The notes under the pieces were generated by a model, which saw only the letters and a list, made by a program, of their open reading frames with translations, had not been told where the DNA came from and made no database searches. A DNA stretch of 64,000 bases from contig NZ_JAVLVU010000001.1 in assembly GCF_031951985.1 (NCBI RefSeq), forward strand, positions 5,421,926 through 5,485,925. Direction: 5' to 3'. The DNA comes from Mucilaginibacter terrae. Its GTDB lineage: Bacteria > Bacteroidota > Bacteroidia > Sphingobacteriales > Sphingobacteriaceae. Each line of letters opens with the position of its first letter. Position 1 is the stretch's first letter. Shown piece by piece: positions 33,201 to 42,006 of the stretch. The position numbers and the translations under genes were made by a program.

Positions 33201-34436
33201 ATGCCGGCCAAACTGTATTTCCGTTTACCCATTTTACTGCTTGCGTGCATATGGTTGCCTTGCGTGGTTTATGCCCAAAACGGAACTATTACCGGTAAAG
33301 TTATTCGTGCCGATGGCAAGGCTCCGCTGGCCAAAGTAAGTGTGTTTTTAAGCAATGCAACCGTTGGCGCCACTACCGATGAGGATGGTAATTTTACCCT
33401 TCGCAACATCAGGCCCGGGCAATATGATTTAGTAGCCACATCGGTAGGGTATGAAGATTTTACCCAGCAGATACTGGTTGGTGCCACACCCATAACCCTC
33501 AATATCGAACTCAAGCAGCGCGTAATGCAGTTACAGGATGTTATTGTTACCAATAACGTTAACTGGAAGGCTAATTATGCCATGTTCCTCACCGAGTTTT
33601 TTGGCACATCGGCTTATGCCCGGCAATGCAAAATATCCAATCCGCACGATCTGGTTTTAATATACAGCAAAACCAAGCGCACACTTACAGCGCTATCATA
33701 CGATTTTATCAATATCGAAAATAAGGCATTGGGGTACCGGATTAAGTTTTTGCTCAAAGATTTTAAGAGCGATAAACTGAACAATATTATATCATGGCAG
33801 GGGAGGGTGTTGTACGAAGAACTGCCTGGAACCGATGCACAAAAGAAACTTTGGGAACAGCGCCGACAGGATATTTACTATGGCTCGGCTATGCAGTTCT
33901 TTCGTTCGCTGGTTGATGGTAACTTTGATAAAAATGGTTTTGTAATGCGTATACTGGCTCGCAGGCCTAATCCCGAGCGCCCGCCCGATGCGGTTATACA
34001 ACGCAAGTTAGATAAATTTGATGGCGTAAACCGCGATTCGGTGCAGTACTGGTATAACAAATATCAACTGCAAAAGTATTTCGATAACCTTTACCGCGAC
34101 CCCATAAGGGTTGACCAGGTGGTTAAAGAAACCGACCGCAAAGGCATTTACGTAATGGGTTTCCCGGAATGCCTGTACGTAACGTATACCAAAAAACACG
34201 AAACGCAGGATTTTAAAGATATTTACCGCCCGCTGGACTGGGAAAACTTTGAAACCAGTGTAGTTACGTTGAACACGCCATATATATTGTTTGATAATAA
34301 CGGCTCGGTAGTTACATCGCCAAGCCCTTTGTTTGAGGGCTCATGGTCTAAAAATAAGATAGCTGAGTTACTGCCAGTTGATTTTGTGCCATCGGCAAGT
34401 TATACGCCGCCCTACATAAAAGGGGCAAAGCCGTAA
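33201..34436 (+). CDS. Exported protein with carboxypeptidase-D-like regulatory domain
   Basis: About 411 residues from the ATG at 33201, which begins a clear signal peptide ending 'CVVYAQ'. Residues 27-110 form a carboxypeptidase regulatory-like (beta-sandwich) domain: 'GTITGKVIRADGKAPLAKVS', 'TDEDGNFTLRNIRPGQYDLV', 'SVGYEDF'. The remaining 300 residues lack an outer-membrane barrel or a plug domain, so this is not a TonB receptor. They resemble the middle part of DUF5686-type proteins. Its position between ccmB and ccmC is unusual; a role in cytochrome maturation is possible but unsupported by motifs. Confidence 0.78.
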   Translation: MPAKLYFRLPILLLACIWLPCVVYAQNGTITGKVIRADGKAPLAKVSVFLSNATVGATTDEDGNFTLRNIRPGQYDLVATSVGYEDFTQQILVGATPITLNIELKQRVMQLQDVIVTNNVNWKANYAMFLTEFFGTSAYARQCKISNPHDLVLIYSKTKRTLTALSYDFINIENKALGYRIKFLLKDFKSDKLNNIISWQGRVLYEELPGTDAQKKLWEQRRQDIYYGSAMQFFRSLVDGNFDKNGFVMRILARRPNPERPPDAVIQRKLDKFDGVNRDSVQYWYNKYQLQKYFDNLYRDPIRVDQVVKETDRKGIYVMGFPECLYVTYTKKHETQDFKDIYRPLDWENFETSVVTLNTPYILFDNNGSVVTSPSPLFEGSWSKNKIAELLPVDFVPSASYTPPYIKGAKP

Positions 34437-34452
34437 CTGCTTAAGTTTATTT

Positions 34453-34470
34453 TACTATGTAAGCATAGTA
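34453..34470. promoter_or_regulatory. Palindrome upstream of ccmC
   Basis: TACTATG, TAAG, CATAGTA is a perfect 7-bp inverted repeat with a 4-base centre, ending 18 bases upstream of the -7 box of ccmC. Its position fits an operator overlapping the -33 region, or it could be a weak hairpin after the previous gene. Confidence 0.4.
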
Positions 34471-34488
34471 ATTTGAGGTAATTTGTTT

Positions 34489-34496
34489 TACTTTTG
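34489..34496 (+). promoter_or_regulatory. Candidate -7 box (TACTTTTG) for ccmC
   Basis: TACTTTTG ends 13 bases before the ATG at 34510, giving a short leader. A TTG lies 13 bases upstream, too close for the normal -33 spacing. Confidence 0.45.
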
Positions 34497-34509
34497 CACG
34501 TCAATTTTT

Positions 34510-35160
34510 ATGAAATTTATATATCAAAGTTGGTGGAAGGTTTTAGGCATTGTGCTGGTATTATATACCCTGATAGCCGGATTTTTATTAACTGTACCCC
34601 GTTTACCTATTTTACACGAGGCCATACGCAATGTATATTTCCATGTCCCCATGTGGATGGCTATGTTTTTGGTATTTGGCGTTTCGGTGTTTTACAGCGT
34701 GCGTTACCTGGCCAGTGGTGAAGAGGAATATGACCTTATTGCTGTTGAAAGTGTAAATACCGGTATTATATTTTACATATTAGGTTTATTAACAGGTATG
34801 CTGTGGGCACGCTATGCCTGGGGTGAGTATTGGAGCAATGATCCTAAACAAAATAGCGCTGCTATAGCATTTTTGCTTTATTGTGCTTATTTGGTTTTAC
34901 GTAATGCAATTGATGAAGAGCAAAAACGGGCTCGCATATCAGCCATCTATAATATTTTTGCCTTTCCAATTATGCTGGTGTTGCTGTTTATACTGCCGCG
35001 CATGACCGATTCCTTGCACCCCGGCAATGGCGGAAACCCTGCTTTTGGCAAGTATGACATGACCAATGAAATGCGTGCCGTGTTGTATCCGGCCCTTTAT
35101 TGGGTGGATGCTTATTGCCCTATGGATCGCAACTTTAAGATACCGTATTCGTTTAATTGA
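34510..35160 (+). CDS. ccmC: Cytochrome c maturation protein CcmC
   Basis: A 216-residue membrane protein with six predicted helices that loads heme onto CcmE. The tryptophan-rich periplasmic segment is present as 'WARYAWGEYWSNDPKQNS', and conserved His residues flank it ('NVYFHVPMWMAM' and 'MTDSLHPGNGG'), as in the heme-handling CcmC/CcmF family. The ATG at 34510 is chosen because it gives the conserved 'MKFIYQSWWKVLGI' start. A ccmD-like gene follows after 28 bases. Confidence 0.94.
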   Translation: MKFIYQSWWKVLGIVLVLYTLIAGFLLTVPRLPILHEAIRNVYFHVPMWMAMFLVFGVSVFYSVRYLASGEEEYDLIAVESVNTGIIFYILGLLTGMLWARYAWGEYWSNDPKQNSAAIAFLLYCAYLVLRNAIDEEQKRARISAIYNIFAFPIMLVLLFILPRMTDSLHPGNGGNPAFGKYDMTNEMRAVLYPALYWVDAYCPMDRNFKIPYSFN

Positions 35161-35188
35161 AAACAAGAACAACTCGCTTTAATCTCAC

Positions 35189-35392
35189 ATGAAAAGAATA
35201 CTTTGTTTAACCCTGTTGTTAATGGGATACGCCACCGCATTTGCACAAAAAGTTGAAATGGCCGATACCATGCGCAGCGAGGGGAAAATATACGTGGTTA
35301 TTGGCACCATAGCCATTATATTTATTGGTTTAGCCATTTACCTGTTTAGCATTGATAGGCGCTTAACCCGTATTGAAAAGCAAATGGACTAA
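35189..35392 (+). CDS. ccmD: CcmD-like small membrane protein
   Basis: A 67-residue protein with an N-terminal signal-like helix ('LCLTLLLMGYATAFAQ') and a second membrane helix (about 35-55, 'YVVIGTIAIIFIGLAIYLF'), ending in a charged tail 'DRRLTRIEKQMD'. CcmD is a short membrane protein that helps the release of holo-CcmE. The match is by size, tail and position after ccmC, since CcmD conserves little sequence. Confidence 0.8.
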   Translation: MKRILCLTLLLMGYATAFAQKVEMADTMRSEGKIYVVIGTIAIIFIGLAIYLFSIDRRLTRIEKQMD

Positions 35393-35479
35393 AACTTTTT
35401 TGACCTTTAAAGTGTGTTACATTACTTTAATCAACTACCTATTGCGTAAATTTTACCAATTATTTAACCCAATACATAT

Positions 35480-36634
35480 ATGAGCAACATAGTAAATTCC
35501 GATCAGGACACGCATTTCTTTGCCGATGTGTGCGCCAACTTTGATCACGCAGCTCAATTTACCAAACACGATGCCGGTTTGTTAGACCAGATCAAATCAT
35601 GTAACAGCGTTTACCGCTTCCGTTTCCCCATACGTAAGGGCAATGGTTTTGAGGTTATCGATGCATGGCGCGTTGAGCACTCTCACCACCAATCGCCAAC
35701 TAAAGGTGGTATACGTTACAGCGAAATGGTTAATGAAGATGAGGTTATGGCCTTATCGGCGTTAATGACGTACAAGTGTGCTATTGTAAACGTTCCCTTC
35801 GGTGGTGCTAAAGGCGGTATTAAAATCAATCCTAAAAACTATACCGTACAAGAGTTAGAGAATATAACCCGCCGCTATACGGTAGAATTAATTAAAAAGA
35901 ATTTCATAGGTCCTAATATCGATGTACCCGCCCCTGATTATGGTTCGGGAGAACGCGAAATGAGCTGGATTGCCGATACTTATGCCACCATGAACCCTAA
36001 CCAGGGCGATGCCTTAGGATGTGTTACCGGTAAACCAATTGCCTTACACGGTATTGCCGGCAGGAGAGAAGCTACCGGTCGTGGTGTGGCCATTGCCGCC
36101 CGTGAGTGTGTTAGCGTAGCCGAAGACATGCAGGCCCTTGGCTTAACTGCAGGCTTAACCGGTAAAAAAGTTATCGTACAAGGTTTAGGTAACGTAGGTT
36201 ACTATTCGGCTAAGTTTTTAACCGAGTTTGGCGCTACCATAGTTGGCCTTTGCGAATTTGAAGGTGCTGTTTATAACGAAGACGGCTTGGATTTCGACGC
36301 TGTATTCCAGCATCGCAAAGCAACCGGTTCTATCTTGGGTTTCCCGGGTGCTAAAAAAGAGTTTACCCGTTCGGGCGAAGGTTTGGAGCAACCATGTGAT
36401 ATATTAGTTCCTGCTGCTTTAGAAAACCAGATAACCGGCGAAAACGTACGCAACATTCAGGCTAAAATTATTGTAGAAGGTGCCAATGGCCCAACTACTC
36501 CTGAAGCCGAAGCCATATTTTACGAAAAAGGCGGCATCATTGTACCTGATATGTATGCTAACGCCGGCGGTGTAACCGTGTCCTACTTTGAGTGGGTTGA
36601 AAAACCTTTCACACGTATCATTCGGCCGTATTAA
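35480..36634 (+). CDS. gdhA: Glutamate dehydrogenase, N-terminal 80% (frameshifted)
   Basis: The first part of a Glu/Leu/Phe/Val dehydrogenase that interconverts glutamate and 2-oxoglutarate with ammonia. 'SHHQSPTKGGIRYSEMVNEDEV' and 'NVPFGGAKGGIKINPKNYT' hold the substrate and catalytic Lys residues. 'GPNIDVPAPDYGSGEREMSW' is also conserved. The Rossmann domain has 'KVIVQGLGNVGYYSAKFL'. Reading stays correct to 'VTVSYFEW' and then shifts, ending after 13 unrelated residues. An extra G in the GGG at 36594-36596 accounts for it. Confidence 0.92.
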   Translation: MSNIVNSDQDTHFFADVCANFDHAAQFTKHDAGLLDQIKSCNSVYRFRFPIRKGNGFEVIDAWRVEHSHHQSPTKGGIRYSEMVNEDEVMALSALMTYKCAIVNVPFGGAKGGIKINPKNYTVQELENITRRYTVELIKKNFIGPNIDVPAPDYGSGEREMSWIADTYATMNPNQGDALGCVTGKPIALHGIAGRREATGRGVAIAARECVSVAEDMQALGLTAGLTGKKVIVQGLGNVGYYSAKFLTEFGATIVGLCEFEGAVYNEDGLDFDAVFQHRKATGSILGFPGAKKEFTRSGEGLEQPCDILVPAALENQITGENVRNIQAKIIVEGANGPTTPEAEAIFYEKGGIIVPDMYANAGGVTVSYFEWVEKPFTRIIRPY

Positions 36635-36914
36635 CCGCAGGTTCGAGGAAAACTCCAACCTCAACATCGTTAACATGGTTGAAGGTATTACCGGCGTATC
36701 ATTAACCCCGTTACAGCGTGAAACTATCATCAAAGGAGCATCTGAACTGGAACTGGTAAATTCGGGTTTAGAAGATACCATGATCCGTTCATACCACGAA
36801 ATACGCGAAACCTTGCGCAACAACCCCGAGGCTAAAACCTTGCGCGTTGCTGCATTTGTTGGTGCCATCAACAAAATTGCGGTATCGTACCAGAACTTGG
36901 GCGTGTGGCCGTGA
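36588..36914 (+). CDS. gdhA: Glutamate dehydrogenase, C-terminal fragment after the frameshift
   Basis: In the next frame the sequence continues as 'LKNLSHVSFGRINRRFEENS', 'VNMVEGITGVSLTP' and 'LRVAAFVGAINKIAVSYQNL', the normal end of Bacteroidota glutamate dehydrogenases. The true continuation starts at about 36597; earlier codons of this open frame overlap the first part. Removing one G would give one protein of 477 residues, a normal length. No start signal precedes the fragment, so it is not an independent gene. Confidence 0.88.
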   Translation: MSGLKNLSHVSFGRINRRFEENSNLNIVNMVEGITGVSLTPLQRETIIKGASELELVNSGLEDTMIRSYHEIRETLRNNPEAKTLRVAAFVGAINKIAVSYQNLGVWP

Positions 36915-36972
36915 TTTGTTGTAGAAACAAGAACTAAGAGCCAGGAGCCAAGACTTTTGGCGTTTTATATTC

Positions 36973-37009
36973 AAATAGCGATAACTGTAATGGTTATCGC
37001 TATTTTTGT
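36973..37009 (+). terminator. Intrinsic terminator after gdhA
   Basis: A 13-bp perfect stem AAATAGCGATAAC / GTTATCGCTATTT with a 7-base loop and a T run behind it. Confidence 0.92.
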
Positions 37010-37049
37010 TTGATGGCACAATACCCATAACAATTCATATTTTTACCGC

Positions 37050-37670
37050 ATGAAATTTATTCTGAGCGCTTTTTTATTCATATTATCTATAACAACATCA
37101 TTCGCACAGCAAGCTCCGCCCGAGTATTTTGAAACGGCTACCATCAAAGCAAAGTTTGGGGTGAGGGTAGTATTTACCAGTCGCAAGCATGCTATAACGC
37201 TTGATGTAGCATCTGATCAGGTAAAAAGTACCGAACACCCATATGTAATATTGGTAGGTAAACAGATTTTACAATTTGCCTTTACACCGGTTATATATGA
37301 TACACTTGCCCGCACGGCCGATCAGCAGCGGGAGTTGGTATTGGGTTACATGAAATCGGAAATTGATTATGCCAAAAAGATACTCAACATGGCCGAAATA
37401 ACCAGCACCACTGAATGGGTTAACATTAACGGCAAACCGTTTTTGTTATGGAGCTACTACCTGGCACCAGGCGATAAATCGAATGTGGTAAAACAAAGTT
37501 ACCTGTGTACTTATGCCTACGGCCGGGTATTAAGCATTAACTCCCCGCTCATCAAAGATGATAACGAAACAACCGCTAAGGAGCTGATGATGCAAATAGG
37601 TAAAACCTTTATGCAATACAATAACTACATCGACCTCGAAAAATTGTATAAGGCCATGCAAAACCAGTAA
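37050..37670 (+). CDS. Exported protein of unknown function
   Basis: A 206-residue protein with a signal peptide ending 'TTSFAQQ'. The mature part is a mixed alpha/beta domain ('FGVRVVFTSRKHAITLDVAS', 'INGKPFLLWSYYLAPGDKS') with no catalytic motif. It has a single cysteine in 'SYLCTYAYGR'. I do not recognise the family. It sits between gdhA and ccmE but is preceded by a terminator, so it has its own transcription. Confidence 0.75.
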   Translation: MKFILSAFLFILSITTSFAQQAPPEYFETATIKAKFGVRVVFTSRKHAITLDVASDQVKSTEHPYVILVGKQILQFAFTPVIYDTLARTADQQRELVLGYMKSEIDYAKKILNMAEITSTTEWVNINGKPFLLWSYYLAPGDKSNVVKQSYLCTYAYGRVLSINSPLIKDDNETTAKELMMQIGKTFMQYNNYIDLEKLYKAMQNQ

Positions 37671-37734
37671 TTGTTAAGAATAATTCTAAATAAGATATAT
37701 GTGTTGTAATAAAGTGTAATAGCTTATCGTTTTG

Positions 37735-37742
37735 TATTTTTG
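37735..37742 (+). promoter_or_regulatory. Candidate -7 box (TATTTTTG) for ccmEF
   Basis: TATTTTTG ends 29 bases before the ATG of ccmE at 37772. A TTG at 37704-37706 is 28 bases upstream, rather far for a -33 element. Confidence 0.4.
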
Positions 37743-37771
37743 TAAATTGTTTTACAAGAGGTAAATTTTCA

Positions 37772-38182
37772 ATGAAGAAAAGTTCCATATTAGGTATTAT
37801 TGTTATTGCTGTAGCTATAGCAGTTATTATTAGTACATATTCAACTACAAGCACTTACGGTAGTTTTAAGGATGCCGAAGCCACTACCGAAGAGCTGCAT
37901 ATTGTAGGCCATTTGGTAAAAGATAAACAATTGTATTACGACCCAACTAAAGATGCCAACTACTTTTCGTTTTTCATGCTCGATAATAAGGGCGAGGAAT
38001 GCAAAGTAGTTTTTACCGGCACCAAGCCCCAGGATTTTGAGCGTTCGGAGCAAATTGTACTTACCGGGCAAATGAGGGGCAAGGAATTTCATGCTTCAAA
38101 AATTTTAATGAAATGCCCTTCAAAATACACCGAGGATAAACTCGAAGTCACTGAATTTTCTGCCAAACAGGCCAAAATATAA
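37772..38182 (+). CDS. ccmE: Heme chaperone CcmE, Cys type (CxxxY)
   Basis: A 136-residue membrane-anchored OB-fold protein that carries heme from CcmC to CcmF. An N-terminal membrane helix (6-22) is followed by the barrel ('ELHIVGHLVKDKQLYYD', 'IVLTGQMRGKEFHASKIL'). Where the E. coli protein has the heme-binding His in HxxxY, this one has Cys115 in 'MKCPSKYTED', with Tyr119 kept, so it is the CxxxY form. ccmF follows after nine bases. Confidence 0.93.
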   Translation: MKKSSILGIIVIAVAIAVIISTYSTTSTYGSFKDAEATTEELHIVGHLVKDKQLYYDPTKDANYFSFFMLDNKGEECKVVFTGTKPQDFERSEQIVLTGQMRGKEFHASKILMKCPSKYTEDKLEVTEFSAKQAKI

Positions 38183-38191
38183 TCTTACTTA

Positions 38192-40657
38192 ATGAATACA
38201 GTTTTTACAGGGGAGAACCTTACGCCGGGTCACCTTGGACAGGCTTTTATTATCCTGTCTTTTGGTTCGGCATTGCTATCTGCCATTGGTTATTTTTTAG
38301 CCGCTAAACAAACCGATCAGACTGATAAGTCGTGGTTTAATATTGCCCGCTGGAGTTTTTATGTAAATACGTTTTCGGTAGTGGCCATTGGTTGCTGCCT
38401 TTTCTACATTATCTACAATCACCTGTTTGAGTACCATTATGCATGGGCGCATTCTTCACGCACGCTTCCTGTTTACTATATTATTTCCAGCTACTGGGAA
38501 GGGCAGGAAGGCAGTTTTTGGTTATGGACTTTTTGGCAGGCCATTTTAGGTAATATACTCATCTGGAGAGCCAAATCGTGGGAAAGCCCGGTGATGGCCG
38601 TGGTAAGTTTGTCGCAGGTGCTGCTAAGCTCGATGCTGATAGGGGTTCAACTTTTTGGCGAACGCGTAGGCAGCTCACCGTTTATTATGCTGCGCGATGC
38701 TATTGAAGCACCTATATTTAGTCGCCCAGATTATTTGCAATACATAAAAGACGGTAACGGGCTTAATCCGCTGCTGCAAAACTATTGGATGGTTATTCAC
38801 CCGCCAACCCTGTTTTTGGGTTTTGCGTCAATGATAGTTCCGTTTGCCTACGCGGTGGCCGGTTTATGGCAGCGCAGGTATAAAGAGTGGGTGGCTGTGG
38901 CTATCCCTTACGCCCTGTTTGCCGTAATGATATTAGGCACCGGTATTATCATGGGTTCGTTCTGGGCATATGAGTCGCTTAACTTTGGCGGCTTCTGGAA
39001 CTGGGACCCGGTAGAGAACGCATCACTTATACCATGGTTGGTGTTAATTGCTGCTGTGCACGTGTTGGTTGTTTATAAAAATACAGGTCACTCGTACTTT
39101 ACAGCTACACTGTTAACCCTGCTTAGTTTTGTGCTGGTGCTGTACGCTTCGTTCTTAACCCGCAGCGGCATTTTGGGCGAAACATCAGTACATGCCTTTA
39201 CCGATTTAGGTATGTTCTGGCATTTGGTTATCGATGTATTAATATTTTTCGGCATTATGGTTGGCCTGCTTATATGGCGTTGGAAAGACCTCCCGTTCTC
39301 TAAAAAAGAAGAAGAAACTTACTCACGTGAGTTTTGGGTGTTCGTTGGTTCATCGTTTTTGGCCTTGTCGTGTTTGCAACTGGTTATTGTAACCTCGTTT
39401 CCTGTTTGGAATGCCATATTTGGTACCAATATAGCGCCTCCAACAAATCCCATAACACTTTATAATATTTTTCAGGCTGGCTTTGCCGTGGTAGTTACTT
39501 TATTTTTAGGTTTTACCCAATTCCTGAAATATAAAAAGACCGAGCCTGCTAAATTCTTCATCAGTACGCTGGTGTATTTAGTGATGGCTGCCCTTATCAG
39601 CGGTTTAATAATTTATATTACCGGTTTGTATAAGCTTAAAGTGGTATTTATGCTGGCCATGTTTGGCGCCGTTTATGGTGTACTTGCCAATGGTAAAATA
39701 CTGGCCGATTCGCTTAAAGGCAAGTTTAAACTGGCCGGTTCGGCAGTGGCGCATATTGGTTTTGCCTTATTGCTGGTAGGTGCATTAATTGCCGCAGGTA
39801 CAAGTAGGGTAGTATCAAAAAATGAATCTGGTGTTATACAGGTTAAGGATTTTGACAAGGCAGGCGATGCCCGCGAAAACATCATGCTGTACAAAAATCA
39901 ACCTGTTGATATGGGCGGTTACAAAGTAACCTACGTTGGCGATTCATTAGTGGCTCCAAACCATTACTTTTTGGTTGATTATAAAAAGATGGATGCCAGC
40001 GGCAAGGTTACCGAGCACTTTGTGTTAAAACCAAATTCACAGGCCAATGCCAAATTAGGATTGGTTTCATCGCCCGATACCAAGCATTACCTCTTCCGCG
40101 ATTTATATACCCACATTACCGCCGCGCCTATTAAACAGGAGCAGGATTTAGCTGCCGGTGCTACCGAAGTTTCGGAGCACGACCAGGCCAGCGAAGATAA
40201 AAAGTATAACGCCCCGGTACTGCATGCAGTTGGCTTAGGCGATACTATCCACTTCCGCGAGGGATATATGATCTTGCGTAATTTGAATAAGAACCCCAAA
40301 TTACAAAACATTCCATTGGGTAAGAACGACGTAGCCGTAGGTGCCACGCTTGATGTATACTCGCACGACAAGACTTACCAAACCGAACCGGTGTTTATGA
40401 TTAAGGGTGGCAACACCTTTGATTTTGCCCGCAAGGTTGACGATGCCGGTTTAAAAATCAGGTTTACTAAAATTGTACCTGCTGAAAATAAGTTCGAAAT
40501 TATGGTTTACGAGCAGCCGGAAAGTCAGAAGTCGTACATCGTAATGCGTGCCATTGAGTTCCCATACATTAACTTCTTTTGGTCGGGTACCATTATTATG
40601 GTTATCGGCTTCCTGATGTCGATATTCCGCAGAAACAAAGAGCTTAAAGTAAGCTAA
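38192..40657 (+). CDS. ccmF: Cytochrome c-type biogenesis protein CcmF (heme lyase core)
   Basis: An 821-residue membrane protein that joins heme to apocytochromes. It has about 13-15 predicted helices and the heme-handling WWD region 'LNFGGFWNWDPVENASLIPW' at about 270-290. Further hallmarks are 'SYWEGQEGSFWLWTFWQ' and 'FLTRSGILGETSVHAF'. A large periplasmic C-terminal part (560-790) precedes a last helix. CcmF is longer than the E. coli protein (647) because of this part, a common trait in Bacteroidota. The stop codon overlaps the start of the next gene. Confidence 0.95.
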   Translation: MNTVFTGENLTPGHLGQAFIILSFGSALLSAIGYFLAAKQTDQTDKSWFNIARWSFYVNTFSVVAIGCCLFYIIYNHLFEYHYAWAHSSRTLPVYYIISSYWEGQEGSFWLWTFWQAILGNILIWRAKSWESPVMAVVSLSQVLLSSMLIGVQLFGERVGSSPFIMLRDAIEAPIFSRPDYLQYIKDGNGLNPLLQNYWMVIHPPTLFLGFASMIVPFAYAVAGLWQRRYKEWVAVAIPYALFAVMILGTGIIMGSFWAYESLNFGGFWNWDPVENASLIPWLVLIAAVHVLVVYKNTGHSYFTATLLTLLSFVLVLYASFLTRSGILGETSVHAFTDLGMFWHLVIDVLIFFGIMVGLLIWRWKDLPFSKKEEETYSREFWVFVGSSFLALSCLQLVIVTSFPVWNAIFGTNIAPPTNPITLYNIFQAGFAVVVTLFLGFTQFLKYKKTEPAKFFISTLVYLVMAALISGLIIYITGLYKLKVVFMLAMFGAVYGVLANGKILADSLKGKFKLAGSAVAHIGFALLLVGALIAAGTSRVVSKNESGVIQVKDFDKAGDARENIMLYKNQPVDMGGYKVTYVGDSLVAPNHYFLVDYKKMDASGKVTEHFVLKPNSQANAKLGLVSSPDTKHYLFRDLYTHITAAPIKQEQDLAAGATEVSEHDQASEDKKYNAPVLHAVGLGDTIHFREGYMILRNLNKNPKLQNIPLGKNDVAVGATLDVYSHDKTYQTEPVFMIKGGNTFDFARKVDDAGLKIRFTKIVPAENKFEIMVYEQPESQKSYIVMRAIEFPYINFFWSGTIIMVIGFLMSIFRRNKELKVS

Positions 40658-41367
40658 TGGATAAGCAGCTTCATTTGAATAATATTGCCGATAGTGGATA
40701 TACCATTATCGGCAATGTTTTTAATAGGGCAGAGGTAGCGGCCATAATAGCTGAAATTGAAAAGGCCGACACTACCAATCCCACCTTTCGCAAGACTGAT
40801 GATTTGTTTGCCATCAGGCAGTTTTTAAAAGAACTGCCGTCGGTAATGCCGCTTATTTTCACAACTAAGTTTAAGCAACTTGTTAAAGAGCTTTTTGGCG
40901 ATGATTACTTCGTGGTCAAATCCATTTACTTTGATAAGCCCGAAAAATCGAACTGGTTTGTGGCATATCACCAGGATTTAACCATTTCGGTAGACAAGCG
41001 TACCGATACACCCGGCTTTGGCCCATGGACGGTGAAACATAATCAGTTTGCCGTACAACCGCCGCTAAGCATCCTCGGACAAAACTTTACGATCCGTATT
41101 CACCTCGATGATACCGACGAAACTAACGGCGCTCTTAAGGTCATACCCGGTTCGCACGCCAAAGGCATCTATCGCCCCGAAACAATTAATTGGGATGAAG
41201 AGAGGGAAACCGTTTGTAAAGTTGCAGCAGGTGGTGTTATGGTTATGCGGTCGCTGTTATTACATGCTTCAAACCGTAGTACGGGTAGCAGCAAGAGGCG
41301 AGTGGTACATATTGAGTTTAGTAAAGAGCATTTGCCGGATGGTTTGGATTGGGCGGAGAAAGAATAG
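40657..41367 (+). CDS. Phytanoyl-CoA dioxygenase (PhyH) family protein
   Basis: A 236-residue Fe(II)/2-oxoglutarate oxygenase. The iron ligands are His105 and Asp107 in 'VAYHQDLTISVD' and His203 in 'RSLLLHASNRS'. 'HLDDTDETNGALKVIPGSHA' is the family core, and a basic pair at 214-215 may bind 2-oxoglutarate. The ATG overlaps the ccmF stop (TAATGG), so it is translated from the same message, although no link with cytochrome maturation is known. Substrate unknown. Confidence 0.88.
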   Translation: MDKQLHLNNIADSGYTIIGNVFNRAEVAAIIAEIEKADTTNPTFRKTDDLFAIRQFLKELPSVMPLIFTTKFKQLVKELFGDDYFVVKSIYFDKPEKSNWFVAYHQDLTISVDKRTDTPGFGPWTVKHNQFAVQPPLSILGQNFTIRIHLDDTDETNGALKVIPGSHAKGIYRPETINWDEERETVCKVAAGGVMVMRSLLLHASNRSTGSSKRRVVHIEFSKEHLPDGLDWAEKE

Positions 41368-42006
41368 TTACTCGTATATAGTTCCGGTTTTGATTCCTAA
41401 TCCTATAAAAAAGCGTTTTAACATTTGATACTTTTGATTGCAAACAGTGCCAATGGTTATCCGGTTTGATAGGGATTCTGTATTCAAACATTCGAAGCAA
41501 ATTTCTAAGTAGTCAAACACTTTACCTTTATTGCCTATAAAAATCAATGCGTTTCTCGGCATAAAGCAACTCATATGGTCTTCAGTATGAATAGGGGCAT
41601 TACCATAAGTAATATTGTAAATGATGTTAGTTAGCTTATTAATTTGATACTTGTTTAGTAGTTTAATTTCAACTAAAGTAGCACAATCTAATACGCCTTC
41701 TTTGACGTGCAGACCATAGGTTGAAAAGGATTTTATAGATTTTTCTAAATGGGTTACAGATGAGTTACTGTGATAAGAAACCGCCAGTATTTTCGATGCT
41801 TTATTGAATGGATATTTACTTAAGCGGTCTTTTACTGAATAGTTGTTAACCTGAATGCAGTCATCATCTGATTTTTTCCAATTGTCTAAATCTGTGAATG
41901 CATCATATTTAGATTTATTTTTATTATTTGTACTTTGTGTTTGCGCCGAAGCTGAGTATAGGAAAACAAGTAGGCAGATTATTGAAATTGGAAAATATTT
42001 AGACAT
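41368..42006 (-). CDS. Secreted protein of unknown function, tandem paralogue 1
   Basis: About 212 residues from the ATG at 42006, which begins a signal peptide ending 'YSASAQTQ'; the open frame extends further to 42042. Conserved with the broken neighbour at 42128-42814: 'KDRLSKYPFNKASKILAVSY', 'LVEIKLLNKYQINKLTNIIY', 'ALIFIGNKGKVFDYLEICFE' and a Cys-containing end. Four or more Cys residues may form disulfides. It is A/T-rich. No family recognised; the pair suggests recent duplication. Confidence 0.75.
   Translation of the reverse strand: MSKYFPISIICLLVFLYSASAQTQSTNNKNKSKYDAFTDLDNWKKSDDDCIQVNNYSVKDRLSKYPFNKASKILAVSYHSNSSVTHLEKSIKSFSTYGLHVKEGVLDCATLVEIKLLNKYQINKLTNIIYNITYGNAPIHTEDHMSCFMPRNALIFIGNKGKVFDYLEICFECLNTESLSNRITIGTVCNQKYQMLKRFFIGLGIKTGTIYE

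Noticed and set aside
33201..34436. TonB-dependent receptor
   Set aside because: The N-terminal domain is the same type as in SusC-like receptors, but no plug or barrel follows and the protein is too short.
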